25,173 nucleotides of DNA from an uncultured Bacillota bacterium (GTDB lineage Bacteria; Bacillota; Dehalobacteriia; UBA4068): NCBI GenBank assembly GCA_934427095.1, contig CAKRYM010000004.1, positions 1 to 25,173 on the forward strand, read 5' to 3'. Both the position numbers and the translations under genes were made by a program. The notes under the pieces were generated by a model. It was given only the letters and a program-made list of their open reading frames with translations, was not told the DNA's origin and made no database searches. This document shows positions 1-6,397 of the stretch, piece after piece (the first letter of the stretch is position 1; each line of letters begins with the position of its first letter).

Positions 1-144
1 GGCTTACCTTGTCCCAATCTAGGCACAGGGAGTCATAATCATCATAGCGTCATGGAATTTGCTTCGGTGGAAGCCATGGATCGCTGTGTAAAGGCTTTGC
101 TGCACTTGGTTCGTGCATATAGCAGATTCAACGAAGAAAAATGA
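1..144 (+). CDS. pepT: Peptidase T (tripeptidase), C-terminal fragment
   Basis: This is the last 47 codons of a gene that enters from the left edge, ending in TGA at 142-144. The peptide begins GLPCPNLGTGSHNHHS and continues with MEF and an amphipathic helix. This matches the C-terminal end of M20-family peptidase T, where the His of the GxHNxH segment followed by xxEF is a metal ligand of the dinuclear zinc centre. Peptidase T is a cytoplasmic aminopeptidase that removes the N-terminal residue of tripeptides. The gene lies 57 bases upstream of a small membrane protein and a symporter on the same strand, which fits a peptide or amino-acid use operon. A related M20 peptidase of the same subfamily is the main alternative, because only the C-terminus is visible. 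Confidence 0.8.
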   Translation, partial: GLPCPNLGTGSHNHHSVMEFASVEAMDRCVKALLHLVRAYSRFNEEK

Positions 145-151
145 ATCTGCT
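121..151 (+). other. Perfect hairpin spanning the pepT stop codon
   Basis: A 10-base-pair perfect inverted repeat (AGCAGATTCA at 121-130, TGAATCTGCT at 142-151) has an 11-base A-rich loop. The right arm begins with the pepT stop codon. No T-run follows, so it is not a good intrinsic terminator. It could stabilise the 3' end of the upstream message or lower expression of the downstream genes. The role is inferred. Confidence 0.5.
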
Positions 152-201
152 TGTATGAGGAATAAACAGGAAACATCAACAGAGGAAAGGAGGTGTAGCA
201 T

Positions 202-375
202 ATGCCGTTCAATTTCCAAACAGGCTCTATGGCGGCAGTCATTATTTACTTTTTAGTGGTAATTGCTGAACTAGTATTTTCCTTCCTAGATACTCGGATC
301 GGAGAAAAGAAGGATAGAGAGAGGGAGGCAGCAGAAGCGGCAAAGACCGCAACATTAGAAAGCGAACAGATGTGA
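202..375 (+). CDS. Small single-helix membrane protein, probable symporter accessory protein
   Basis: This 57-residue ORF starts with ATG at 202 behind a very strong ribosome binding site (AGGAAAGGAGGTG, 183-195) and stops with TGA at 373-375. Residues about 9-29 form one hydrophobic helix (AAVIIYFLVVIAELVFS), followed by a highly charged Lys/Arg/Glu tail rich in alanine. It ends 19 bases before the start of the sodium:solute symporter, so the two are surely cotranscribed. Many SSS-family symporters of Bacillota have a tiny one-helix protein encoded just upstream, treated as a small accessory subunit. The known parallel for pantothenate permease is the larger YhdT/DUF997 protein. The existence of the gene is well supported by its start signal and hydrophobicity; a role as symporter partner is inferred from position. 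Confidence 0.75.
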   Translation: MPFNFQTGSMAAVIIYFLVVIAELVFSFLDTRIGEKKDREREAAEAAKTATLESEQM

Positions 376-394
376 TTTTCAGGAGGTGAGTTGA

Positions 395-1885
395 ATGCGA
401 GTTTATTATTGGATTATTTTCCTGCTGTATTTAGCTGCTATGCTCTATCTGGGTTTTGTCGGCATGAAACGCAGCAAAACAGCGGATGATTACTTTGTTG
501 CCGGACGTTCTTTTGGCCTTTTTGTTTCCGCATTACTTTTTACCGCCACATTCATCACCGCAGGTACCATGGTGGGCTATGCTGGCAGCGCCTATAATAG
601 CGGCTGGTTCCTCATGGCCCAGTACTGTATCGGCCTATTGGCTTCTATGCTGACTTTGCAGCTGTTTAGCCGGAAGTTTTATAATGCAAAGGCAACCTGG
701 TATACGACAGCCGACTATTTCAGCCTACGCTTTGAAGAAAATAAATTTATGCGTACGGTGTTTCCTGGTTATTTGATCCTCAATTGTATGATGTATATGA
801 TGATCGGCATTATGGGTATCGGCACGGTTCTGGAAGTGTTCCTGGGTATCCCTTATGTTTGGTCCATCATTATTGTCGGGGCAGTCTTTGTCCTCTATAC
901 GGTGTTTGGCGGCCAGTTCTCCGTGGCCTGGACCAACGTCGTACAGTGCATTTTGCTTTTTGGTGCCATGGTTATTACCGCCATTTGGGGCCTTCATCAG
1001 GCCGGTGGCTTGGCCCATGTCAATGAAGTCATTGCGCAGATAGATAATGGCGTCATGCATTCCTTTACCAAAAACGGACAGTATCCAGTCACCTATCAAA
1101 TTGGGATTTGGCTGAATCTGATGATGTCCGTACCTTGCTTGGCTTATTATCAGCGTGTATTCTTTACCCTGAAATCTCGCCGCACCGCCAGGTCGTTGGT
1201 TGGGGTTAGCACCATTTTGATCGGTATCGTTTATTTCGTGGTGGTGCTGATTGGTATCAGCGGTCGGGTATTAATTCCGGATATCTCCAATCCTGATTCT
1301 GTGTTCCCCACCATGGTGACGATGATGAGTCCGATTTTTGCTGGTATTGCTGTTGCCGGTATTATCGCAGCGATTCAGTCCTCTATTGACGGCCAGCTCT
1401 TAGCAGCAGGCACTATGTTTACGGAAGATATCTATGCAAAAGTCATTAAGAAGGACGCAACCGAGGCGGATATGAAACGGACTGCCCGTATCGCCATTGC
1501 GATTATCGGCGTTATCGTCATTATTCTCGGCGCGGCAAAGATCAGCGCCATGATGTCCCTATACGATTTCATGGTGGCTATGGGCGCTACAACCGTGTTC
1601 CCCACGATGTTACTGGGGTTGTTCTGGCATCGTACCACCAAGCAGGCGGCTATTTTTGGTATTTGCTTCGGCGGTATCGGCGGCTTGCTGTGGTATTTCT
1701 TCGGTATCCCCAGCTTGCCGGGTTCCTTGGTTATCGTACCCATAGATATCATCATCATGGTGATTATTTCCCTCAATACCAAGCCCAATTCTAGAGAAGC
1801 TTTGTCTTACTTCTTTGATATGGATAAGATCGAAGCAAAGAAGGCCGCTAAAGAAGTTGCCGGCCGCGTTCCGGAGCAAGCTTAA
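395..1885 (+). CDS. Sodium:solute symporter (SSS family)
   Basis: This 496-residue integral membrane protein has about 12-13 hydrophobic segments and belongs to the sodium:solute symporter family (PutP/PanF group, COG0591), which couples Na+ entry to uptake of a small solute. Typical family features are the early AGRSFG segment near residue 37, the GTMVGYAG segment in the second helix region, the FSVAWTNVVQ segment (family pattern: WTDxxQ) in the middle, and SSIDGQLLAAGTMFTEDI around residue 330, which matches the Ser-rich sodium-site helix. The start at 395 has an AGGAGGTGA site 7 bases upstream. The substrate cannot be read from sequence; pantothenate, proline, other amino acids or carboxylates are all possible. 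Neighbouring pepT and DUF1177 genes favour an amino acid or peptide-derived solute. The following flavoprotein gene is 41 bases downstream. Confidence 0.9.
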   Translation: MRVYYWIIFLLYLAAMLYLGFVGMKRSKTADDYFVAGRSFGLFVSALLFTATFITAGTMVGYAGSAYNSGWFLMAQYCIGLLASMLTLQLFSRKFYNAKATWYTTADYFSLRFEENKFMRTVFPGYLILNCMMYMMIGIMGIGTVLEVFLGIPYVWSIIIVGAVFVLYTVFGGQFSVAWTNVVQCILLFGAMVITAIWGLHQAGGLAHVNEVIAQIDNGVMHSFTKNGQYPVTYQIGIWLNLMMSVPCLAYYQRVFFTLKSRRTARSLVGVSTILIGIVYFVVVLIGISGRVLIPDISNPDSVFPTMVTMMSPIFAGIAVAGIIAAIQSSIDGQLLAAGTMFTEDIYAKVIKKDATEADMKRTARIAIAIIGVIVIILGAAKISAMMSLYDFMVAMGATTVFPTMLLGLFWHRTTKQAAIFGICFGGIGGLLWYFFGIPSLPGSLVIVPIDIIIMVIISLNTKPNSREALSYFFDMDKIEAKKAAKEVAGRVPEQA

Positions 1886-1929
1886 AAAGGGAATTTACTC
1901 TTGACATAGATACTTATGGAGGTGGGATG

Positions 1930-2658
1930 ATGAAGCCCTTAACCTTACTGGCAATTTCCGGTAGTCCTAGAAAAAAGGGGAACAGTATGCAGTTTTTAGC
2001 AGATACGTTGGCTGTTTTGCCGGAGCTTAATTGGCCGGTTACGGTCACGGAGTATAGCTTTGCCGCAAAGAAATTTTCCCCTTGCATCGGCTGCCTGTCT
2101 TGTTATAAAAGAGGCGGAGAGTGTGTTTTTCAGGATGATTTTCAGGAACTACGGGAATTATGGGTTGGCGCGGACATCATCCTTTACGCCTTCCCGATTT
2201 ATGGCTTGAATATGCCAGGCCAAATGAAATGTTTTTTAGATCGGCTTGGAAATGCCTTTTATGGATATTATCCCGTTTCCTCTGTACGGCATTTGAAAGT
2301 CATTGGCGCTTTGCCCCAAGGCGGCGTATCCATGGGCGGGCAGGAAATATCTAATCTGTTTGTTATGGCTCATGCCGCGCTGATGAATTCTGTTTATGTT
2401 TCTGGGGATGGCGCGCATGTTGGCAGCGGCGCCATTTCCGGAGCAGGGGGTAACCCCAATTCCTTCCGGGAAAAACTGGCGGCAGAGGAACCGGCTTATT
2501 GCCAGGAATTGGCAATGGCTAGAAATATGCTGACGCGTATGGTGGAAATGGCGGCTATTCTCCGCAGCGGCGCCTTGTCTTTGGCAGAAACCTTAGCGCA
2601 GGATGCCCATTATGGCCCGCCGTTGCAACGTATGCGGAAAAACGCAGGCGAAGAATAG
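1930..2658 (+). CDS. Iron-sulfur-type flavoprotein, NADPH-dependent FMN reductase family
   Basis: This 242-residue protein has a flavodoxin-like fold. The N-terminal ISGSPRKKGNS loop (residues 9-19) is the FMN phosphate-binding signature of the NADPH-dependent FMN reductase/WrbA group. Cysteines at 52, 55, 58 and 65 form CX2CX2CX6C, which falls in the compact CX2CX2CX4-7C motif of archaeal and clostridial iron-sulfur flavoproteins (Isf), where it holds a 4Fe-4S cluster. The segment AFPIYGLNMPGQMK is the usual second flavin-contacting region. It therefore probably moves electrons between FMN and an Fe-S centre in the cytoplasm; partners are unknown. Tandem ATG codons lie at 1927 and 1930; the second is chosen because GGAGG at 1918-1922 is then 7 bases away rather than 4. 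The C-terminal 60 residues are an extension of no recognised function. Confidence 0.85.
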   Translation: MKPLTLLAISGSPRKKGNSMQFLADTLAVLPELNWPVTVTEYSFAAKKFSPCIGCLSCYKRGGECVFQDDFQELRELWVGADIILYAFPIYGLNMPGQMKCFLDRLGNAFYGYYPVSSVRHLKVIGALPQGGVSMGGQEISNLFVMAHAALMNSVYVSGDGAHVGSGAISGAGGNPNSFREKLAAEEPAYCQELAMARNMLTRMVEMAAILRSGALSLAETLAQDAHYGPPLQRMRKNAGEE

Positions 2659-2695
2659 CGCATAGCTTTCCCTTTAATTTGGAAAGGAGAACACA

Positions 2696-3631
2696 ATGAC
2701 CTTTAAAAGCGCAATGAAAATTTATGATCTGTTGGATTCTGCCTATGCCGATGGCGAGGCTGTGGTAAAGCTCTTTTTGGCAGAGGGAGCTGATGAGGCC
2801 AGTTTTGAGCGGTTACAAGGGGAAGAAGGCTTTACGGATATTGTCCGCATTTTCCTGAAAGGCAAAAACGGTAAAGCATCTGGTGGTACTGCACCGACCC
2901 TAAACTTAGCAGGCAGCCTGGTAGGGATTGGTGCTCGCCCGGCAACCGTTGGTTTAGTGGGGGATGGGGACGGTGCGGTGGTTACTTTGGCCGCTGGCCT
3001 AAAATTCCTGGATATGGCCAAGAAAGGGGATGGCTTAGAAGGGGATGTGGTGATTCTGCTGAACATCACCGCCTCTTGCACGACTCACCCCGCAGAACCT
3101 ATTGCGGATATGTATTGCTGCGTGAATTTCTGGCAGATGAAGGATAAGTTTGTGGATAAGACCGCAGACGCGATTTTGGATGTGAATGTTACCAGAAGCA
3201 GCGAAATCATCAATCACCGCGGCTTTGCCATTACCCCTACGGTAAAAGAAGGTTGGCTGCTGCGGATTAGTGATGATGCCCTCTTCCTTATGAAACAGGT
3301 CACGGGAGAAATGCCGGCGGTATTGCCTTTGACTATGCAAGATTTGACACCGACCAGGAATGGGGTACGCCATATTAACGATATCGGCGCTTTGCCGGAA
3401 GGTACAACGCCCCCTTGTATGGGCGTGGCGCTGACTTCCGCCTTGTCCATCAATGAATGTGGTTCTGGGTTAACCAATTTGGCGGAAATTGAGCCTGCTA
3501 TCCGGTTCTGCGTGGAAGTGGCAAAAGCCTTTGGCCGAGGCAAATTCCATTTCTATGATGAAGAGGAATTTGCCAAACTGGTGAAACTCTATGGCCCTAT
3601 GAATCATTTGCAAACCTTTGGCAATCAATAA
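2696..3631 (+). CDS. DUF1177 family protein
   Basis: This 311-residue protein matches the DUF1177 family over its full length, by recall of conserved segments: an N-terminal helix with YDLLDS, then GKNGKASGGTAPTL, LVGIGARP, VGDGDGAVVTLAAGLK, LEGDVVI, NHRGFAITPTVKEG, GVRHIND and a C-terminal FYDEEEF/LYG stretch. There is no signal peptide or membrane segment, so it is cytoplasmic. The biochemical role of the family is not established as far as I know. The genes around it here (peptidase T, symporter, flavoprotein) suggest a part in peptide or amino-acid breakdown. The glycine-rich and DGDG segments look like a ligand or metal site, but that is a guess. The start has AAAGGAG 7 bases upstream. 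Its stop overlaps the stop of the convergent anti-sigma gene. Confidence 0.85.
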   Translation: MTFKSAMKIYDLLDSAYADGEAVVKLFLAEGADEASFERLQGEEGFTDIVRIFLKGKNGKASGGTAPTLNLAGSLVGIGARPATVGLVGDGDGAVVTLAAGLKFLDMAKKGDGLEGDVVILLNITASCTTHPAEPIADMYCCVNFWQMKDKFVDKTADAILDVNVTRSSEIINHRGFAITPTVKEGWLLRISDDALFLMKQVTGEMPAVLPLTMQDLTPTRNGVRHINDIGALPEGTTPPCMGVALTSALSINECGSGLTNLAEIEPAIRFCVEVAKAFGRGKFHFYDEEEFAKLVKLYGPMNHLQTFGNQ

Positions 3632-4335
3632 ACGCTTTTACCAAAAGAAAACAGAGAAAAGCAAGGGGGAATTTCCTGCTCTAGCATTTTCTGAAGCTCT
3701 TTCATGCTGAGATCTTGTACATCTTCAGGCGTTAACTCTGGGTAAAGCTCTTGCAATTGAAGAAAAACGCGGTATTTGCCACAAGAAAGCCCTGCGGCGT
3801 GAGCTTGGTCAATCTCTTCTCGGTTGTCTGAACAATGAATATGTTCGGACGCAATCTCTGTTTCGCTGGAAATACATTGCTCCATGGTGGCATTTTTCTT
3901 TTCTGAGCCACTGACAACGGTTATTTCCAAAAGATTGTCCCTATTTAGATAGGCTAACATCTGCTCGTTTGCCAGAATTGCATTGATGGCGTCTAGGTAA
4001 GCCATATTATTGAGGTTTAATTCTTCTACCACGGCAGTACCGGCATCATTATAGCCTTGCGCGGTAATCACCCTGTCATAGAGATTGACTTCTAATTCTA
4101 TGGAAGGATTGATGTCCATACTAATGGCAGCTACGGGTATGGTGTAAGAAAAATAACCGCTGACAGCGAGAAGCAGGACCAAAAAACCAGCAGCCAGTCT
4201 CGGCAAGCGTCTGCTTACCCTGGCTTTTTCTTGCCCGTATCCGTTGGTCTTACGATAAATCGCCTGCTTTGTTTGGGCTTTAAGGGCGTCAGAAGCCTGA
4301 ACCTGGTCAAAAGCGGTTTGAATACGATGTTTCAT
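3625..4335 (-). CDS. RsgI-like membrane anti-sigma factor
   Basis: This 236-residue protein has an N-terminal cytoplasmic part (residues 1-46), one transmembrane helix (about 47-66) and an external C-terminal part. Right after the helix comes ISMDINPSIELEVN (71-84), the hallmark of the RsgI middle domain found outside the membrane in clostridial and bacillar anti-sigma-I-like proteins. The outer part ends with GLSCGKYRVFLQL and SMKELQKML, a segment common in this protein type. External cysteines and histidines (QC, HIHC, SCGK) could sense redox or metal. The short cytoplasmic part (LKAQTKQAI region) should bind the sigma factor encoded just upstream. The start at 4335 is chosen because GGAGG lies 8 bases before it; GTG at 4344 and ATG at 4341 are less well placed. 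It overlaps the sigma gene by 29 bases, implying coupled translation. Sigma binding is inferred from gene order and domain layout. Confidence 0.82.
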   Translation of the reverse strand: MKHRIQTAFDQVQASDALKAQTKQAIYRKTNGYGQEKARVSRRLPRLAAGFLVLLLAVSGYFSYTIPVAAISMDINPSIELEVNLYDRVITAQGYNDAGTAVVEELNLNNMAYLDAINAILANEQMLAYLNRDNLLEITVVSGSEKKNATMEQCISSETEIASEHIHCSDNREEIDQAHAAGLSCGKYRVFLQLQELYPELTPEDVQDLSMKELQKMLEQEIPPCFSLFSFGKSVY

Positions 4336-4810
4336 GGTCATCACCTCCCAATTTCTCTTGTAGCATTTTCCTAGCCCGGGCTAATAAGGTGTATACGGTA
4401 TTGACATTTTTGTGGAGTAGTTGACTGATTTTCACGGCTGAGTACCCTTCATAATAATGAAGATAAACAACGCCTTTGTATTTTTCTGGCAAGCAGCAAA
4501 CCGCTTGTAAGACTTCTTTATGATCCTCCTCTTGAATAGAGGAGAGAAACGGTATTTCTTCCAGGGATACCGTACGACTACGAAAAAAGCTTTTTCGTAA
4601 ATCTTTACATTTGTTTATGGCAACCCGAATGATCCATGCTTTTTCATGTTCAGGACTTTGGAATATAGCAGAGCAGAGGGCATATTTCAAAAAAACTTCT
4701 TGAAAGATGTCCTCTGTATCAGAAGCATTTTTTAGATATAGCATACAAATCCGTTTAACGGTATCTGCATACTGATCAATGGCTTGATTGACTTCTTGTT
4801 CGCTCCGCAT
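4307..4810 (-). CDS. ECF-type RNA polymerase sigma factor
   Basis: This 167-residue sigma-70 family protein contains only regions 2 and 4, the layout of extracytoplasmic-function sigma factors. Region 2 spans about residues 10-75, with DTEDIFQEVFLK (core binding) and KAWIIRVAINKCKDLRK (-10 recognition). Region 4 spans about 100-155, with LPEKYKGVVYLHYYEGYS and a helix-turn-helix ending in TVYTLLARARKML (-35 recognition). It should direct RNA polymerase to a small regulon when freed from the adjacent anti-sigma factor. The gene follows the secreted protein gene by 16 bases, with a GAGGAAA site in between, and overlaps the anti-sigma gene at its 3' end. The set is thus one three-gene operon. 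A candidate cognate promoter lies upstream at 5252-5278. Confidence 0.92.
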   Translation of the reverse strand: MRSEQEVNQAIDQYADTVKRICMLYLKNASDTEDIFQEVFLKYALCSAIFQSPEHEKAWIIRVAINKCKDLRKSFFRSRTVSLEEIPFLSSIQEEDHKEVLQAVCCLPEKYKGVVYLHYYEGYSAVKISQLLHKNVNTVYTLLARARKMLQEKLGGDDHETSYSNRF

Positions 4811-4826
4811 GGGGTTTCCTCATGGA

Positions 4827-5201
4827 TTATTTGTTGCTACCGCAATGCCTTTCTCTGTGCTGATGTGCGGCTTGCGTGCATAAATTATCGCAGCTTCCGT
4901 CACTGTTTGCGCGGCAGTAATTGGTTTTGCACAAGCCGCCACCTTGGTTTGCCGTTAGACAAGTACCGTCTTGCAGGCAAGCGCCAGCAGTAGAGCAGTT
5001 ATCGCAAATTCCGTCATTGTTTTCATCCATAAAATATGGATGATCGCAAAGGGACTGAGTCTGCGCACGATCGCAAACGCCATCTTTATTGGTATCCAAA
5101 AAACGATTCCTTTGGCCGGGTTCTGCCGCAAAAGCGGTTGCAATGCCTAAAGCCAAAACCAATACACCTACGATCAGGCAAAGTAAAACATTCTTCTTCA
5201 T
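4827..5201 (-). CDS. Secreted cysteine-rich protein with EF-hand-like loops
   Basis: This 124-residue protein has a clear signal peptide (MKKN, hydrophobic core to about 22, likely cleavage near AFA-AEP at 25/26). The mature part holds 11 cysteines and three copies of a calcium-loop-like motif: DTNKDGVCD (36-44), DENNDGICD (59-67) and a degenerate RANSDGSCD (97-105). These DxNxDGxCD loops resemble EF-hand, dockerin and thrombospondin type 3 calcium sites, with a cysteine fixed in the loop. The tail is histidine rich (HQHRERHC). It is the first gene of an operon with an ECF sigma factor and an RsgI-like anti-sigma factor, so it may be a target or a signal-binding partner of that pair. No enzyme domain is recognised. 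Calcium or other metal binding is inferred from motif only. The start is supported by AGGAGG 8 bases upstream. Confidence 0.8.
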   Translation of the reverse strand: MKKNVLLCLIVGVLVLALGIATAFAAEPGQRNRFLDTNKDGVCDRAQTQSLCDHPYFMDENNDGICDNCSTAGACLQDGTCLTANQGGGLCKTNYCRANSDGSCDNLCTQAAHQHRERHCGSNK

Positions 5202-5251
5202 GATGTATCCTCCTGCTGTAAAGTATTACGCATTTTTGCGTTCATAGAGAA

Positions 5252-5278
5252 TACGACTGAACGCCTAAAACCCTTTCA
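5252..5278 (-). promoter_or_regulatory. Candidate ECF-type promoter of the secreted protein/sigma/anti-sigma operon
   Basis: On the - strand the sequence reads TGAAAG (5278-5273), a 17-base spacer that includes a TTTT run, then CGTA (5255-5252). This is close to the SigW-like ECF pattern TGAAAC, about 16-17 bases, CGTA. It lies about 50 bases before the start codon at 5201. It suggests that the sigma factor transcribes its own operon. No experimental support is available here. It is one of two promoters in the 301 bases between genes (5202-5502); the rest of that gap shows no other clear feature. Confidence 0.5.
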
Positions 5279-5393
5279 TTTGCAGAAAAATTTTTTATAG
5301 AATATTTCTCCATGGCAGGATTTGCCTTTACCAATGGGTGCAGCTTATTTTGTCCAAAAACGGGGAAGAATAAAAAAATCCGTGAATCAAGGC

Positions 5394-5422
5394 TTTATTC
5401 CCTGTTGAACTTGTGATATACT
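5394..5422 (+). promoter_or_regulatory. Extended -10 promoter before the DUF1858 gene
   Basis: TGATATACT (5414-5422) gives an extended -10 element (TG, one base, TATACT). A weak -35 match, TTTATT (5394-5399), lies 17 bases upstream. An 11-base string containing this element (GTGATATACTA) recurs before the gene at 7386, which supports it as a housekeeping promoter. The transcript would have an approximately 75-base leader. Confidence 0.5.
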
Positions 5423-5502
5423 AATGGCAGTTTTGTTCCTATCCAAACAAATTTGGTTTGGAACAGCAGATTATGGGCGCGATCCCAAAGGAGGAAAAAA
5501 AT

Positions 5503-5700
5503 ATGGCAAAGATTGAAAAAACCATGGGCATCGTGGAAGTGGTAGAGAAATGGCCCCAGACCGCGGAAATCCTCATGAGTTTCGGTATGGGCTGCTTGGG
5601 CTGTGCAGCAGCACATTTTGAGAATATCGAGCAGGGCGCTTTGGCCCACGGCATCGATGTGGATGCATTGATTGAAGCCATGAACAAAGCTGTGGAATAA
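5503..5700 (+). CDS. DUF1858 protein (hybrid-cluster-associated redox disulfide domain)
   Basis: This 65-residue cytoplasmic protein is a stand-alone DUF1858 domain, also described as the redox disulfide domain associated with hybrid cluster protein. The key motif is GMGCLGC, giving a CxxC pair at residues 31 and 34 at the start of a helix, which could cycle between dithiol and disulfide or bind a metal. Preceding residues EVVEKWPQTAEILMSFGM match the usual helix before it. The start at 5503 is chosen because AAGGAGG at 5488-5494 sits 8 bases upstream; an upstream in-frame ATG at 5458 has no such site. It is a single-gene unit with its own promoter and a strong terminator. Its physiological partner is not visible here; no hybrid cluster protein gene is adjacent. 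Confidence 0.88.
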   Translation: MAKIEKTMGIVEVVEKWPQTAEILMSFGMGCLGCAAAHFENIEQGALAHGIDVDALIEAMNKAVE

Positions 5701-5711
5701 TATTTCCATAA

Positions 5712-5740
5712 AAACAGCCGTCCTATACGGACGGCTGTTT
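5712..5740. terminator. Bidirectional hairpin terminator
   Basis: A perfect 12-base-pair stem (AAACAGCCGTCC with GGACGGCTGTTT) encloses a 5-base loop. Runs of A on the left and T on the right allow termination from both sides. It sits between the convergent DUF1858 (+) and LysM (-) genes. Confidence 0.85.
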
Positions 5741-5756
5741 CATCACATTTTTTCTT

Positions 5757-6191
5757 TTACTTGCGTTCGATAAAGGTCGGCGACTTTTGCTTGCTACGCC
5801 GAGGCGTGACAGGCTGAATTTCATATTCTGGCAGGATAATGCGTACCCCTTCTTTGAGGGATTCATTACGAGAGTAGCGCAAGTTATAATAGAGCATACG
5901 GGATAAAGGAACCATGAAACTGTGGCTGATGCTTTCTAACGTTTCCCCGTCATGAGCAATGTAAATGCAGGGCCGTTTCGTGGTATCCAAAACGGATTCC
6001 TTTGGCGTGGGATAAGGAATGATATCAGGAACCGAGGGATGTACTTTGGGAATATAGATGGTTTCTCCTGATTGAATCTGGTTGGGGTCCTGAATTTGCG
6101 GATTGGCCGCAATCAGTTCATCCAGGGTGATGTGATAACTCCTGGCGATCTTCCACAAACTATCGCCAGGCTGTACAATGTAAGAAATCAT
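5757..6191 (-). CDS. LysM domain protein with two LysM-like repeats
   Basis: This 144-residue protein begins directly with a canonical LysM domain: YIVQPGDSLWKIARSYHI, then LIAANPQI and GETIYIP (residues 4-48). A second, more diverged copy follows after a proline-rich linker (about 75-128), with HDGETLESISHSF and a final IILPE. LysM domains bind N-acetylglucosamine-containing glycans such as peptidoglycan. There is no signal peptide or membrane helix, which is like spore-coat/cortex LysM proteins (SafA type) or some cytoplasmic LysM proteins; the location is thus unclear. The C-terminal tail is basic (PRRSKQKSP). Start choice: ATG at 6191 has TCCTCC (AGGAGGA on its strand) at the right distance; the upstream ATG codons in frame do not. 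It shares a terminator with the DUF1858 gene. Confidence 0.82.
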   Translation of the reverse strand: MISYIVQPGDSLWKIARSYHITLDELIAANPQIQDPNQIQSGETIYIPKVHPSVPDIIPYPTPKESVLDTTKRPCIYIAHDGETLESISHSFMVPLSRMLYYNLRYSRNESLKEGVRIILPEYEIQPVTPRRSKQKSPTFIERK

Positions 6192-6331
6192 AATTTCCTC
6201 CTGGAGCATTATTTCTATCATCATATGCTGGTTTTGTTGTTTGGTGCCTGACCAAAACTTAACTGGATGAAGATGATTTTTTCGTTGTGGTAATTTTTAT
6301 TTTTGGCAGGGGAAAAGCCTTTTTTGCCGAA

Positions 6332-6372
6332 AATAATAGTTCCTATTTAATTATTTGAGAATAATTCCTATT
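6332..6372 (+). promoter_or_regulatory. Two near-identical operator-like repeats before the ylbF-like/perR-like pair
   Basis: AATAATAGTTCCTATT (6332-6347) and AATAATTCCTATT (6360-6372) are spaced about one and a half to two and a half helical turns apart, just before the start at 6398. Part of the second copy, TGAGAAT-A-ATTCCTA, loosely resembles the 7-1-7 Fur/PerR box. Since a PerR-type regulator is the second gene, autoregulation through these repeats is possible. The match to known boxes is weak, so this is a candidate only. The rest of the 6192-6397 gap is AT-rich and shows nothing else clear. Confidence 0.35.
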
Positions 6373-6397
6373 GTAATATAAAGCAGCAGGTGATATA

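Noticed and set aside
725..1099. 124-codon open frame on the - strand within the symporter gene
   Set aside because: Antisense shadow of a well-supported gene, with low-complexity His-rich translation and no ribosome binding site.
1902..1926. TTGACA at 1902 as a -35 element before the flavoprotein gene
   Set aside because: No -10 element at the needed distance; it falls on the ribosome binding site and start codon.
5281..5400. Possible riboswitch or small RNA in the gap before the DUF1858 gene
   Set aside because: No consistent stem structure or known aptamer signature was found; the two promoters explain most of the gap.
6240..6256. Small inverted repeat TTTGGT/ACCAAA
   Set aside because: Only six base pairs with no T-run in either direction; likely chance in an AT-rich gap.
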